The notes below the pieces were generated by a model that saw only the letters and a list, made by a program, of their open reading frames with translations, had not been told where the DNA came from and did no database searches. From Clostridium kluyveri (GTDB lineage: Bacteria > Bacillota > Clostridia > Clostridiales > Clostridiaceae): a stretch of DNA of 64,000 nt. The DNA is taken from the NCBI RefSeq assembly GCF_001902295.1, contig NZ_CP018335.1, forward strand, positions 3,348,001 through 3,412,000. The letters are read 5' to 3'. Shown one piece after another: positions 9,707 through 19,463 of this stretch; positions within the stretch are counted from its first letter, which is position 1, and every line of letters starts with the position of its first letter. Both the position numbers and the translations under genes were made by a program.

Positions 9707-10869
9707 TTACTTTGAATAAATAGTATTTATCATGATTTGTGGATCAACACTTTGTGTATCCTTTTCACAATCTCCTATATATACCTTGTTGTATTTATAC
9801 GATGCTGAAATTTGTATATTATAAGTACTACCTTTTCTAGTTCCCTTTACACTTATTAAATAATTGAGGTTTTCAGTATTTTCAGACATATAGCTGTAAG
9901 TTGTAGTATCAAAATAACTATCAAATTTATTTCCTATAGTTACATCAGAACCTTGAAGCATACTATTTTTTATGGCATTTATTTTTCCATCTTGTGTATT
10001 TGTTGGGCCATCCATATACAAATCTCCATGAGTTGCAACATTTATATCTTGTAGAATATTAGTATCATTACTATCATTTGTAGATTGCAGCGATTCTTCA
10101 CCTAAAGACTCATAATCTGAACCATTTTTGTTATAATTTATTTCACTTGAAAAATGTGTTTTATAGGCTTCAATAAATTCTTCTTCTGTCATATGGCTAG
10201 ATCTAATAGATTCAAAATCTTCATCAGTAAAATCAGAACCAGTTAATTCATTAAATTTACTGACACTTAAGGTTCCATCACATATTTTATCATATAGTGC
10301 TTTTGCAAATTTACTATTTTCCATCATGGATTCATAATAGTCTTGGTCAATATTTTGCCTGTCAAAATCATCATATATAATCAACAAAAGTTTAAATGCA
10401 TTTTGTAATTTTTCCATATCTTTCTCTATACTATCAGGATATGGTTTCCCCGTAGTTATGTAATAATCATTCCAAAATACTATGAATGCATAATCTCTAT
10501 TTACCAATTTTTTATCTTTGTATATCTGAATATAGTTAGCGGGATCTTTTACAAATATTTTTCCGTTTTTTTCATGCATATAAAATTTTATGATTGTTGG
10601 CACATTATCAAAAGTTCCTATAAATGAAACTAAGTATTTATCTCCTGATATTTTAGATTGTGCTATTTTTACATCAGGAATAGTTTCTTTAAACAAATCT
10701 ACAAAATTTAATCCATAAAGTTTCTTTTGCTTTAAATATGTAATAAATCTAGTATTTTCTATAGCTTTTTTTCATAATATCTTTTCTGTGCAATATAAAC
10801 TCCCCCTAATATAAGCACTAATAATATTAATGCTATAATTGAATAAAATATTTTTTTGTTTTTTTTCAT
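9707..10869 (-). pseudogene. Membrane-anchored hypothetical protein, frameshifted
   Basis: The apparent ORF begins at 10696, but an ATG at 10869 behind AGGGGAG encodes a signal anchor (MKKNKKIFYSIIALILLVLI) whose frame ends at an A7 run (10766-10772). One extra A would join it to the downstream frame through AIENTRFITYLKQKK, giving about 379 residues. The mature part is acidic, Ser/Asp/Asn-rich and extracytoplasmic; no domain is recognised. It is first of three minus-strand genes for membrane or envelope proteins in the element. The lesion may be real decay, phase variation, or a homopolymer sequencing error. Confidence 0.65.
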
Positions 10870-10971
10870 TTATGAACTCCCCTTTTATTATCTTTAGAAA
10901 GAAAGCATTATATAAATGCCTTGCCACATTACTTATGTAAAATAAATTTGATTTAATTCCATCTAAACTTA

Positions 10972-11157
10972 TCATCCTAATTTACCCATTAGCTTTGATA
11001 TGATCCATACAGGAATAACAATCCATCCTAAAAATAGAGCAATAACCAGTTTACTAAAGAAATAATTATTAAATGTACCAAAATAAAAGATACCTAATTT
11101 ATTCTGTAAAGATGTGAGACAACAATATGCAACAATTATATATGCCAATATGATCAT
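10972..11157 (-). CDS. Small two-helix membrane protein
   Basis: The 61-residue product is almost entirely hydrophobic, with two predicted membrane helices (about 3-20 and 33-55) and a basic C-terminus (SKLMGKLG). The second helix (ALFLGWIVIPVWII) resembles phage superinfection-immunity proteins, but the match is too short to assign function. AAGGAGG precedes the ATG. It lies between two envelope-type genes on the same strand. Confidence 0.6.
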   Translation of the reverse strand: MIILAYIIVAYCCLTSLQNKLGIFYFGTFNNYFFSKLVIALFLGWIVIPVWIISKLMGKLG

Positions 11158-11228
11158 TTATATATCCTCCTTGTGTATTAAATTTAAACATTAATTTTTA
11201 GCTATTATCTATATTTAAGGAATAATAC

Positions 11229-11828
11229 TTATTTTTTATATTTACTACTAGGTGTACCAGAGAGAGTATCATTATTATCCTCAAAATCACCAACTACAGA
11301 CTCATCAAAATGTTTTCCGTATTCATCATAAAGCGTATCTAAAAATGCTTTTGTTGCATAGGCATCCATTCCATAGGAACTTACGGAAGAAGGATCTATA
11401 GAAGTACCAGAATCGGTTTTTAAAAATACAATATTAAAAGTATTATCTTTTTCAACAGCAAATTGAATTTTTGCTGTCCTAGTTCTGCCACTGCTAGTAT
11501 CCTTTAGTATAACTTCAACTATGTTTTTGCCTTTAGATTCAAATGAATCCCATGTAGATTCAGTGAAACTTTTTTCTAATACTTGTCCTATTGAAACTGA
11601 TTTATAGTTTCCAATGTAACCTGTTTTTACTACATCAACCAAATCAGCCTTTGAAGTATCTGAAGAATCTAAAGCACTTATAACAGCTATAAAAATTATA
11701 AATATAATTGCACCTATAGCAAAAGTTTTTAATTTTGATCTTTTATTTTTTGCTCCACAGTGAGGACAGATTTTTGCTGATCTAGCAATCTCTTTTTGAC
11801 ATGTTTTACACAATTTCATTTTAGACAT
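11229..11828 (-). CDS. Zinc-ribbon membrane-anchored protein
   Basis: The 199-residue protein has an N-terminal zinc ribbon (CKTCQKEIARSAKICPHCG), a basic patch, one membrane helix (about 35-55, IGAIIFIIFIAVISAL) and a ~140-residue outer domain with a conserved-looking segment (VSIGQVLEKSFTESTWDSF) seen in many clostridial zinc-ribbon proteins. The ribbon is cytoplasmic and the rest outside. The C-terminus is Ser/Lys-rich. Function is unknown; the architecture is common in clostridial phages and chromosomes. AGGAG lies before the ATG. Confidence 0.75.
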   Translation of the reverse strand: MSKMKLCKTCQKEIARSAKICPHCGAKNKRSKLKTFAIGAIIFIIFIAVISALDSSDTSKADLVDVVKTGYIGNYKSVSIGQVLEKSFTESTWDSFESKGKNIVEVILKDTSSGRTRTAKIQFAVEKDNTFNIVFLKTDSGTSIDPSSVSSYGMDAYATKAFLDTLYDEYGKHFDESVVGDFEDNNDTLSGTPSSKYKK

Positions 11829-11945
11829 AATAACAACTCCTTAAATTTGTAAAATTTTAATGAATAATTAACCATCTTGTAAAATATTATAACAAAATAC
11901 AACTATTAGTCAATATAAATAATACATATAGTATATTAAATATAT

Positions 11946-11981
11946 CATCTACTACCACTAAATTATAAGTGGAGGTAGATG
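11946..11981 (+). promoter_or_regulatory. Inverted repeat covering the repressor's ribosome site
   Basis: CATCTACTACCACT (11946-11959) and AGTGGAGGTAGATG (11968-11981) pair at 13 of 14 positions counting one G-U, with an 8-nt loop. The right arm contains the GGAGG ribosome site (11971-11975) and ends one base before ATG 11983. It may be an autoregulatory operator or a translation-blocking hairpin. Confidence 0.7.
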
Positions 11982-11982
11982 A

Positions 11983-12312
11983 ATGAATTATATTGCTTTA
12001 GGAAAGAGAATAAGAGAAGAAAGATTAAAATTAAGATTAACTCAGGAAAAACTTGCAGAGGATGTTGATGTAAGTAGTTCTTATGTGGGACAGATAGAAA
12101 GAGGAGAAAAAAGTGTCACACTTGATACATTGATCAGAATTACAAAAAGATTGGGTGTAACAGTTGACTATCTCTTAAAGGATTCAGTAAATATGGAAAA
12201 TGATAATTTTATAGACCAAATTAAACAATTATTACAGGGCAGAAATATAAAGCAAAAACAAATGGCTTTAGATGTATTAAAAGTTATGCTCTCTCATATG
12301 GATGATGCATAA
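11983..12312 (+). CDS. XRE-family repressor of the element
   Basis: This 109-residue regulator has an N-terminal Cro/C1 helix-turn-helix (LTQEKLAEDVDVSSSYVGQI) followed by a linker and a short helical C-terminus likely used for dimerisation. It is transcribed opposite to the neighbouring recombination and envelope genes, as expected for a lysogeny-type repressor controlling a divergent operon. An inverted repeat overlaps its ribosome site. No peptidase domain is present, so induction by RecA-type self-cleavage is unlikely. Confidence 0.88.
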   Translation: MNYIALGKRIREERLKLRLTQEKLAEDVDVSSSYVGQIERGEKSVTLDTLIRITKRLGVTVDYLLKDSVNMENDNFIDQIKQLLQGRNIKQKQMALDVLKVMLSHMDDA

Positions 12313-12323
12313 AAACTTATTAT

Positions 12324-12515
12324 TTATTGGATATCATCATTAACAAATTTTAGATTATGGACAAATTTTATATCATAAAGTAGTTTATTAATGGCATAAG
12401 TAATAAATTGTTCTAAAGACAGTGAAAGTTCTGTACAAGCTACATTAATTTCTAGCATTAGCTCTGTATTTACAATATCTATGTTTATAGTCACACTAGA
12501 ATTCAATTTTTTCAT
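12324..12515 (-). CDS. Small hypothetical protein
   Basis: The ATG at 12515 lies 8 nt after GAGGTG and gives 63 residues; a GTG three codons earlier is less well placed. The pattern of a short beta strand (SSVTINIDIV) then two helices is loosely like a ribbon-helix-helix DNA-binding protein, but this is weak. It ends 12 bp from the repressor gene, converging with it. Confidence 0.55.
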   Translation of the reverse strand: MKKLNSSVTINIDIVNTELMLEINVACTELSLSLEQFITYAINKLLYDIKFVHNLKFVNDDIQ

Positions 12516-12571
12516 ATAGTACACCTCTAATTTAATTTTTATTTGAATTTAGGTAGGAAACCACTTTCTGC

Positions 12572-13423
12572 CTAAATCATATTATAAATATTTAAATATT
12601 TTATAAAATCACATATTTGTGGTGATGAAAGCTGTTTAATTTGAGATACTTTGTATCTCTTTTTAATAAGTTCTTTTATTTCACTGGTTGGTATATTATT
12701 TTCTTTTATAATTGAAATAAGCTCATAATGATATTTTTTATTTTGGAGATACCTTGTTTCCGCTGAACCATTGGTATTATTATTTTGTATTTTAGTAATA
12801 TATTTATCATCATTACCATTATTTAATGGTAACAAATTATCTTCCATATCTTGAGTAAACAATCCGCTTGAACGGGTGGCAGATAAAACTGCATCTATAA
12901 AAGCTCTTTTTTTAGCCATCTTTAATATATTATTTACAATACTGTAACCGTCTTGAGTTTTATATTTTCTTTCCCTGTTATTACAGCTGCCTATTCCCTC
13001 TGCTTCAATTAAACCTGTTTTCTTATTAATTAATATGGTTTTTATTTCATAATGAAATAAGGCTTTTTCCCAATCTTCAACCCTGTTCAGGATTTCAATT
13101 TTTTTAGAAAAGCCAAAAATATCGCAGAGTTTTTCAGCACCAGATTTAAATAACGAGGGTTTAGAACAACTGGGTATAAAACCATAATCTATATTTATAA
13201 TCATCATTTCTTTAACAAAACTTTGAAGCAGCTCTACTCTATTCTTGGCATCATTAAGAGTTATAGCAAAATCAGGTACAATAGAAATACTTTTATTATT
13301 TTCAGTACTGTTGAGCGTAATTACATTATTAGTGTCCTTTTTAATGGACTCAGCATTATTTATAGGATCATCGGCTTCAATTGTATTTATCTTTTTAGCT
13401 AGCTTATATTTAAGATCTGACAT
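12572..13423 (-). CDS. Probable phage-type single-strand annealing protein
   Basis: The 283-residue protein matches a common phage/plasmid family recognised by the core pattern DYGFIPSCSKPSLFKSGAEKL (split here as DYGFIP and LFKSGAEKLCDIFGF), a central domain with SCNNRERKY, and KMAKKRAFIDAVLSATRSS. Members are usually annotated as hypothetical. It lies directly downstream of a YqaJ exonuclease, exactly where RecT/Erf/Rad52-type annealing proteins are found, so an annealing role is inferred. GGAGGTG precedes ATG 13423. The C-terminal 80 residues form a separate helical, HeH-like segment. Confidence 0.65.
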   Translation of the reverse strand: MSDLKYKLAKKINTIEADDPINNAESIKKDTNNVITLNSTENNKSISIVPDFAITLNDAKNRVELLQSFVKEMMIINIDYGFIPSCSKPSLFKSGAEKLCDIFGFSKKIEILNRVEDWEKALFHYEIKTILINKKTGLIEAEGIGSCNNRERKYKTQDGYSIVNNILKMAKKRAFIDAVLSATRSSGLFTQDMEDNLLPLNNGNDDKYITKIQNNNTNGSAETRYLQNKKYHYELISIIKENNIPTSEIKELIKKRYKVSQIKQLSSPQICDFIKYLNIYNMI

Positions 13424-13517
13424 TTAATATAACACCTCCATTTCACATTTTTAAATAAAAAGAAATGCTAATTATGAAATTTCACCTCTCATAATTAGCA
13501 TTATTTTTTCATAATAT

Positions 13518-14450
13518 TTATTTTATATTAAGCCTCCTAAAACTGGATTTAATAGTATATTTCTTGTAAAGTTCAGGTTTTTCTTTCTTCAATTTTTTTG
13601 AATCAAGCTTTTCAGAATATACAGGTTTCCATGTAATAATCCAATTTTTAACCACAGCGGTTTCATTATCTCCGATCATAGACTTTAATTTATTTGCCGC
13701 TTTATTCTTCATTTCAGAAACTTTCTTTTCCTTTTCTTTATAAAGGTTGTATTGGCTTAAAATATTTAAAGCTTCATCTGGAAGTATAATTTTACTATTT
13801 TCCATGCAGCTTGGATAAAGTCTGTTTAAAAGTTCTGTAGAAGCTTCAGAACCATCAATTTTAGGTGGAGCATTTGCACACACATGATTCCAGAAATCAT
13901 TTTCAATCTTTATTATCATATCAATTAACTCTTCATCTCTTCTTATAAGCTTATATATAAACTGATTACCTCCAATTAAAACAGCAATATAAGCGGCCTT
14001 GAAATTTGTTATTGCCATATAGTGCTGGATTTGAAGCATATATTCTTCTGGTATACTTTTCTCCCACTGACTTTGTTTAAAAGCTGAAGCTGTTTTTGCT
14101 TCAAATATACAGTTACCAAACTTAGTATCATAGACAATGCCATCTATGTTAGCAAGCATAAAATCATATTTCTCATGTTTTAATATGGAATTTACAATAT
14201 TTACTTTAAGATTAGTTCTAGTAGTAAATTCCTCACGTATTATAGGTTCCATCTTTGTACCCCAGTAGGCAGCTTCTCCACTTTCTTTAGGCTTAATTTG
14301 TCCTGTTTTCTCCATCCAAAGTTCAACTGATGACTTGTATTTATTTATGCCACATAAAGCTGCAACATCACTGCCACCAATACCTTTATTTCTAAAGTTT
14401 AACCAATCCTCTCTTGAAATGTTCTTAGTACCTATAAGTAGTTTAGTCAT
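13518..14450 (-). CDS. YqaJ-family phage exonuclease
   Basis: YqaJ/lambda-exo-like nucleases degrade one strand of double-stranded DNA 5' to 3' to feed an annealing partner. Motifs in order are GIGGSDVAALCGINKY, GTKMEPIIREEF, ANIDGIVYD and EAKTAS (the PD-(D/E)XK metal centre), then QIQHYMAITN. Start chosen at ATG 14450, preceded by AGGGG; an upstream in-frame start is poorly placed. Length is about 310 residues, normal for the family. Its neighbour toward 12572 is the probable annealing protein and toward 15454 is DUF932. Confidence 0.9.
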   Translation of the reverse strand: MTKLLIGTKNISREDWLNFRNKGIGGSDVAALCGINKYKSSVELWMEKTGQIKPKESGEAAYWGTKMEPIIREEFTTRTNLKVNIVNSILKHEKYDFMLANIDGIVYDTKFGNCIFEAKTASAFKQSQWEKSIPEEYMLQIQHYMAITNFKAAYIAVLIGGNQFIYKLIRRDEELIDMIIKIENDFWNHVCANAPPKIDGSEASTELLNRLYPSCMENSKIILPDEALNILSQYNLYKEKEKKVSEMKNKAANKLKSMIGDNETAVVKNWIITWKPVYSEKLDSKKLKKEKPELYKKYTIKSSFRRLNIK

Positions 14451-14518
14451 AACAAAAACCCCTTTTCCCATACAAATAATAAGAGACTTCATTAGATAAA
14501 AATAGAAAGTACTGATAT

Positions 14519-15454
14519 TTATACAATACTTTCTACAAGTTCATAGGCTCTGTCTATAAGGGGATTGCCATCAATAGTCTTAGAAAACAAATTTTCTTTA
14601 TAATTTTTAGTTTTACGCAAAGGATTAATATGAGTTGCAAAATCAGATACAGCATTTATAAATCTCCAAGATGTTTTAGGTAGCTCTATCAGATCAGGAG
14701 CATCAAAATACCTTAATTTCATATCATCCCTTAATAGATTTATATTTTTTTCTTGAGTTTTACTTGCATTGTCAGGTAAAGGCAAAAGTAATTCTATAAA
14801 TTCCAATACCTTTTTATCACTTATAGTTTTTCTGCTTAGATAGTGAGCTTCATAATCAAGGTTTTCCATGTAACTTTCCGCAAGAAGTAATGTTTTCATA
14901 GCTTCATTAAGTTTACTGCTAATATTCCCTGTGTGAATAGTTGACCATATTCTCTTGGCATTTGAAAGAGCTAGATTCAAAGTATTATTACATACAACTC
15001 TAATAGGAGTCATTGCAACTTTAATAGCACCAGTGCCATCATGACTGTTTGAAAATACCATGTAAGGGGTTACCTCATCATCAAGAATTTTATACTTATC
15101 TGGCAGTTTGGCAAGAAGCCATACCTTTCTGCCATGTTGTAGACTCCCTGCCGTTTCATATTTACAACCTTCACCAATTAAGCTATCTGTAAAAGAAAAG
15201 GCTTCTTTATTCTGAACTATTTTATATCTGTCAGTTACAACACCTAAAACTTTGTCATCACTTTCTCTAATATTAGCTTTGTAATTGGAGATAAGAATAT
15301 TGTCACTGGTATAAATAGGTTTTTGAATTACATTCCAATTAAGTCCTGACAATTCCAAGGCTTTCTGGGAAGATAGAGCTTCCCCTACTTTTGTTCCTAA
15401 CCTATGCCAAGGGGTTTCTCTTACATAAAACATAGTTTCTACATTTGCTGACAT
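14519..15454 (-). CDS. DUF932 phage/plasmid protein
   Basis: The protein begins MSANVETMFYVRETPWHRLG, the hallmark N-terminus of the DUF932 (TIGR03299-type) family found on phages and plasmids, and contains TPIRVVCNNTLNLAL from the family core. Start chosen at ATG 15454, about 9 nt after GGAAG, rather than 15496. About 311 residues, slightly short of many relatives. Molecular function is not established; it commonly accompanies recombination genes, as here. Confidence 0.85.
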   Translation of the reverse strand: MSANVETMFYVRETPWHRLGTKVGEALSSQKALELSGLNWNVIQKPIYTSDNILISNYKANIRESDDKVLGVVTDRYKIVQNKEAFSFTDSLIGEGCKYETAGSLQHGRKVWLLAKLPDKYKILDDEVTPYMVFSNSHDGTGAIKVAMTPIRVVCNNTLNLALSNAKRIWSTIHTGNISSKLNEAMKTLLLAESYMENLDYEAHYLSRKTISDKKVLEFIELLLPLPDNASKTQEKNINLLRDDMKLRYFDAPDLIELPKTSWRFINAVSDFATHINPLRKTKNYKENLFSKTIDGNPLIDRAYELVESIV

Positions 15455-15754
15455 AATAATCAACTTCCTTTCAAATATATATTTATTGTTATTCATAGAT
15501 ATAATATATATTTGGATTTTTAATAAAAAACACTGCTTTAATATACGATAATCTTAATCTCAATTATAATAAGAGAAAGCCTATTTATTGTGAAATTTTA
15601 AATATTATAGATGAATAAAAATAATTTATATAATCTACTACAAATTTATTAAAAAATTAACAACTTATTACAAAATAAAACAAATAAGAAGGAAATTCGA
15701 ACTAAATATAGAATATGTTATGTAATAAATTTATTAAATTTGGAGGAAATTATC

Positions 15755-17020
15755 ATGGGACAATCATTAGATAAATTTACATTATATGCTATAAGAGCAA
15801 ATGACATCTTTCCAACTGTATCGAAAGTAATAAGTGGAGATCTGAGTACTAATTTAAGTAAAACTAAAGATATAGGTGCACTTTCAAGTCTAATTAAAAT
15901 TATAAAAAATGTAAAGGCTGTTATACCTAAGGAAAAGTTTTTATATTTGGCTTCTAATATAGGCATAGACCAATATGCATTTGAATACTATTTAAAGGAA
16001 CTTCAAGATATCGGATTTATAAATGTAACCAATACAAATAATGTTGAAAATACAGTGCCACTTTTTTCATTAGATATATATAATATGCTAGGAAAAAAAT
16101 TAAAGTCTTATAATCCTTCTGAAATAGAACTTAAGCATTTTGAAATTATTAACAATGTAGCTGAGCTTCCCACAAAAATTACAGACTTAAATGACATTTT
16201 AGATGTGTCAGCTAATGAAATGAAATTATTTAAACGAATTGGAAGCAATTGTGGATATTTGGATACATATGTTTCACCTGTTGACGGAAAAGACGTTCTT
16301 TATTCTCCAATATATTGGGATGAAAATCCTGAAAAACTTTTTGAATTAGTTGATAAATATAGTCATCAAGAAGTATTTAATAAAATATCAGCTATTAGAA
16401 GTTCTCAAGGAAAGCCTGTTAGTAGTATTGGAAAAGATTTAATATTATCAGAGGCAGTTGCCGCAGGTTGCTTACCTACCAATTCAGTTGAGTCAGCTGG
16501 TGGTAGGCAATTCTTTGTATTTACACCAACTATCGGTGTAAAAAAATATGAAAAGGATATAATAAAAAAGGCAAGACAAATAGTTGCGTGTGTTAGATAT
16601 GGACAAGAGTTTGCACAAATAACAAGGATTAAAAACATAATGAATGTACTAAATAGCCTATTAAGAAAGGGGTATATAGGAGATCATAGCGAAAATATTT
16701 ATCAGTATGGAATTTTAATAACTATGGGACTTGTTTATCCAGTAAAGGCTTATTATGGACATAAAATTTATTTAAATGATACTCAAGAAAATAGAAAAAT
16801 ATTTCAAATAGCTATAGAAATGCTTCGGAGTGGAATTATTACTAATAATGATATTAATATTGATGCTGACGATTTACAAAGGATATTTAAAAGTGATAAA
16901 GTATTTAGTGAAGAACTTTCAACTATTAGCAGTTTTAAAAAGGAAATACCTAATGATTCTAATACCTTACAAAAAATAGGTGATATTCTTAGAGGAGTTG
17001 ATGAAGATGTCTTCAAATAA
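15755..17020 (+). CDS. Unknown protein A of a two-gene module
   Basis: Start is ATG 15755, preceded by TTGGAGG; 421 residues. No family is recognised. The N-terminal 110 residues look like one or two winged-helix units (PKEKFLYLASNIGIDQYAFE, then LKELQDIGFINV). The middle has a conserved-looking GRQFFVFTPTIG segment followed by a helical region (ARQIVACVRYGQEFA). No membrane segment. It is transcribed away from the recombination genes and overlaps gene B, which encodes a probable nuclease, so it may be the recognition or control partner. Defence or element-maintenance roles are inference. Confidence 0.75.
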   Translation: MGQSLDKFTLYAIRANDIFPTVSKVISGDLSTNLSKTKDIGALSSLIKIIKNVKAVIPKEKFLYLASNIGIDQYAFEYYLKELQDIGFINVTNTNNVENTVPLFSLDIYNMLGKKLKSYNPSEIELKHFEIINNVAELPTKITDLNDILDVSANEMKLFKRIGSNCGYLDTYVSPVDGKDVLYSPIYWDENPEKLFELVDKYSHQEVFNKISAIRSSQGKPVSSIGKDLILSEAVAAGCLPTNSVESAGGRQFFVFTPTIGVKKYEKDIIKKARQIVACVRYGQEFAQITRIKNIMNVLNSLLRKGYIGDHSENIYQYGILITMGLVYPVKAYYGHKIYLNDTQENRKIFQIAIEMLRSGIITNNDINIDADDLQRIFKSDKVFSEELSTISSFKKEIPNDSNTLQKIGDILRGVDEDVFK

Positions 17021-18575
17021 TAATAGAAGCAAGATAACAGAACAAGGACATAACGCCACTAGTAAAGATAGTACAAGTAGAGATAGTACAAAAAGATCCA
17101 AAAACGCCTTAAGTACACAGTCTGAAACTACTGAGATCAATCAAAAAGAAGTTAACGTTAATAAAAAAGAAGTCAATTTAAATAGTGAAGAAATTATTAT
17201 TGAAAATATTAAACACAATGCCATTAATAAATCTCAAGAAGATCTTACTAACAAGGTAGATGAAGACACTTCATCTACTACGCTAAATAAAGATAAAGTC
17301 AATAAAATAAAAGACGGCATTGAGAGCAACTATAACAATTTAACGTTCTCATTAAATAAATCAAAAGAAACTATAAACGAACAAGTAAAGAAAGGTATAG
17401 ATATGCAACCTCAGAAAATTATTAAAAAAAAGGATGATATAAATACCAATAGTTCAGATGAACTTGATTCAAAGGATTCAAAATATTATATAAATAAAAT
17501 TTTTTTAGATGAGAGAAAAAGAGATGCTTTAATAAAGTCATTAAAAACAATAAATAAAGATATTGATTTAAAAATTTTAGGGAAATTACTTTACAATAAA
17601 AAAAAGTATTATTGTGAAATTGAATGTAAGCTCTTTGATAGTTCATATTACGGTAAATATAAGAAGGAAGAAATATCTGATATAGATGTATATGCTATAA
17701 AATTTGATGAAAGCTTAAGTTGTCATAAGGCTGGTTTCGAATGTAAGAGTACTACTAATAACGGTGTAGATGAAATTTTAAAAATCAAAGGCATTCAAGT
17801 TTATAACAATCTTGATAAAGTAGGCTTATTCAAAAAAAAGATAGCTAATAATGTTAGGCTAATTGCTAAAAAAATAGATGTAGAACTTTATGACGAAAAA
17901 GAATTAAACGATATGGTATCTATAATAATACCTGAATATAAAAAAAGAGCTGAATCAGAAAAGCTTCTTTATGTAATAAGCACTAGTATTGAATACGAGC
18001 TTAAGCAACAGTTACGCGGCATAGTTTCCTTTACTAAAGGAGCCTATTGGACTAATAGTCCTGACCAAAACTTTCATACAATAGTTAGAGCACTAGAGCA
18101 TATAAAAGAAATAAAAACTTTGATGGATTATCAGAGAATGTATATAGTATTGAGATTAAGTTTATTATTATCACTTTCTATCCTTCAAATAGCATCGTTC
18201 ATAATTAAAACAAATTTTTCGAATATACAGAATTGTGCACTTGATGAGATTTTTGGTGGAACTGTTGAGAGATGGGAAAAGTTTAGAACTTATGACCTAA
18301 TAAGTCAGGAATTAAGAAAAAAGGTTTCTCCCTATCCTTATTATATAAAAGATTATTTAAATATAATATCATGGATAGTTTCCTCTATGAATGAAGCTTC
18401 ACGATTACCTTTACTAATTGAACAATATATTAGATGTTATTTATTAAAGTTGGACTATAATTTTTTAACTAACTTTTATTCAGATACTACATTAAAGTTA
18501 TCCAAAGATATATTGAGATTTTCATGTAAAATTTTACAAGATGATAAAATATTTGAACATATATTTAAAATTTAA
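17007..18575 (+). CDS. Unknown protein B with PD-(D/E)XK-like nuclease core
   Basis: Best start is ATG 17007, 9 nt after GGAG and overlapping gene A by 14 bp, so translation is probably coupled. Residues 1-150 are Ser/Thr/Asn/Lys-rich and probably disordered. Residues about 200-300 carry EISDIDVYAI, then 18 residues later GFECKST, followed by LKIKGIQVYNN and a strand-helix end (IAKKIDVELYDEKEL). This order fits a PD-(D/E)XK fold with D225 or D227, E245 and K247 as metal-binding residues. The C-terminal 250 residues are helical and unassigned. Not confidently any named restriction or CARF nuclease. Confidence 0.7.
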   Translation: MSSNNNRSKITEQGHNATSKDSTSRDSTKRSKNALSTQSETTEINQKEVNVNKKEVNLNSEEIIIENIKHNAINKSQEDLTNKVDEDTSSTTLNKDKVNKIKDGIESNYNNLTFSLNKSKETINEQVKKGIDMQPQKIIKKKDDINTNSSDELDSKDSKYYINKIFLDERKRDALIKSLKTINKDIDLKILGKLLYNKKKYYCEIECKLFDSSYYGKYKKEEISDIDVYAIKFDESLSCHKAGFECKSTTNNGVDEILKIKGIQVYNNLDKVGLFKKKIANNVRLIAKKIDVELYDEKELNDMVSIIIPEYKKRAESEKLLYVISTSIEYELKQQLRGIVSFTKGAYWTNSPDQNFHTIVRALEHIKEIKTLMDYQRMYIVLRLSLLLSLSILQIASFIIKTNFSNIQNCALDEIFGGTVERWEKFRTYDLISQELRKKVSPYPYYIKDYLNIISWIVSSMNEASRLPLLIEQYIRCYLLKLDYNFLTNFYSDTTLKLSKDILRFSCKILQDDKIFEHIFKI

Positions 18576-19463
18576 TTATTTTATTGAATAGTTAAATATA
18601 TACCTTATATAAACTTCTATATGTATTCTAAAGATTATATTAAAAATTGCTACTTTTACTATAATTAAATGAGTTATTATTAAAGTCTTTAAAGATTTAT
18701 AGATACCTACTTGACTTTATTAGATTCTCATTTTGTTGAATTCACCTATTAGGTATGACACACAAAAACATTTAATATAACGTTTATAATAATTTTGGAC
18801 ACAGAGTTTTGAGTTCTCTAGATATATAGCTCTTAAGTACAGAAAACAACTGTTTATAGCTTGTTGAATAACTATTTTCTCAACATATAAATACTGATTC
18901 TAGCCCTAAAAAAGATATTCTGATGTAATTTAAATATTTGTAAATCATTGATATCTATCCACCTTTCATGTTCCAAATTTAATTATTCAACAACCTCTAG
19001 TTTAATTTTATTCTATATTTATATTGATATTATTTATTGGATATTGAAAAAAGCATTTTTATGCCTAGTCCATCGGTAAATGACTTAATGCTTTTAGCTT
19101 TACAAATATTCTATACATCAGGGATTACTATCCAACGTACCCATTACTTAAGCTTTATACAAATAAAGCTTAGGTAGCCAATTATTAATCCTAAAAATAT
19201 GACGTCTGTACCTCTGTTACAGTAAAATATTTTTAGTTAAAATTCATTATACATTTGGGGTATAATAGAAAAAAATATAATATTATATAAATATACTATA
19301 ATTCATTAAATAATTAAATTTAGAAATTTAAAAAATGACTAATTTATAAATAACTACAAACAATTTAAATTGTATCAAAATAAATTTTGATTTTAGAAAC
19401 AATATTTCTACATTCAGGAAAACAGTTATTTAACATCTTAAAATACGGTTAGAAGGTGAATTT
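18576..19463. other. ~890 bp gene-free region with consecutive hairpins
   Basis: Between 19051 and 19236 three hairpins follow each other: AAGCAT/ATGCTT (19051-19093), TAAGCTTTA/TAAAGCTTA (19149-19172) and CTAAAAATAT/ATATTTTTAG (19191-19236). Upstream, 18861-18993 is bounded by 11-bp inverted repeats TTGTTGAATAA, a possible small MITE; the same 11-mer recurs at 37411. A TATAAT (19260-19265) precedes the toxin-like operon by about 200 bp. No gene is seen. Confidence 0.5.
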
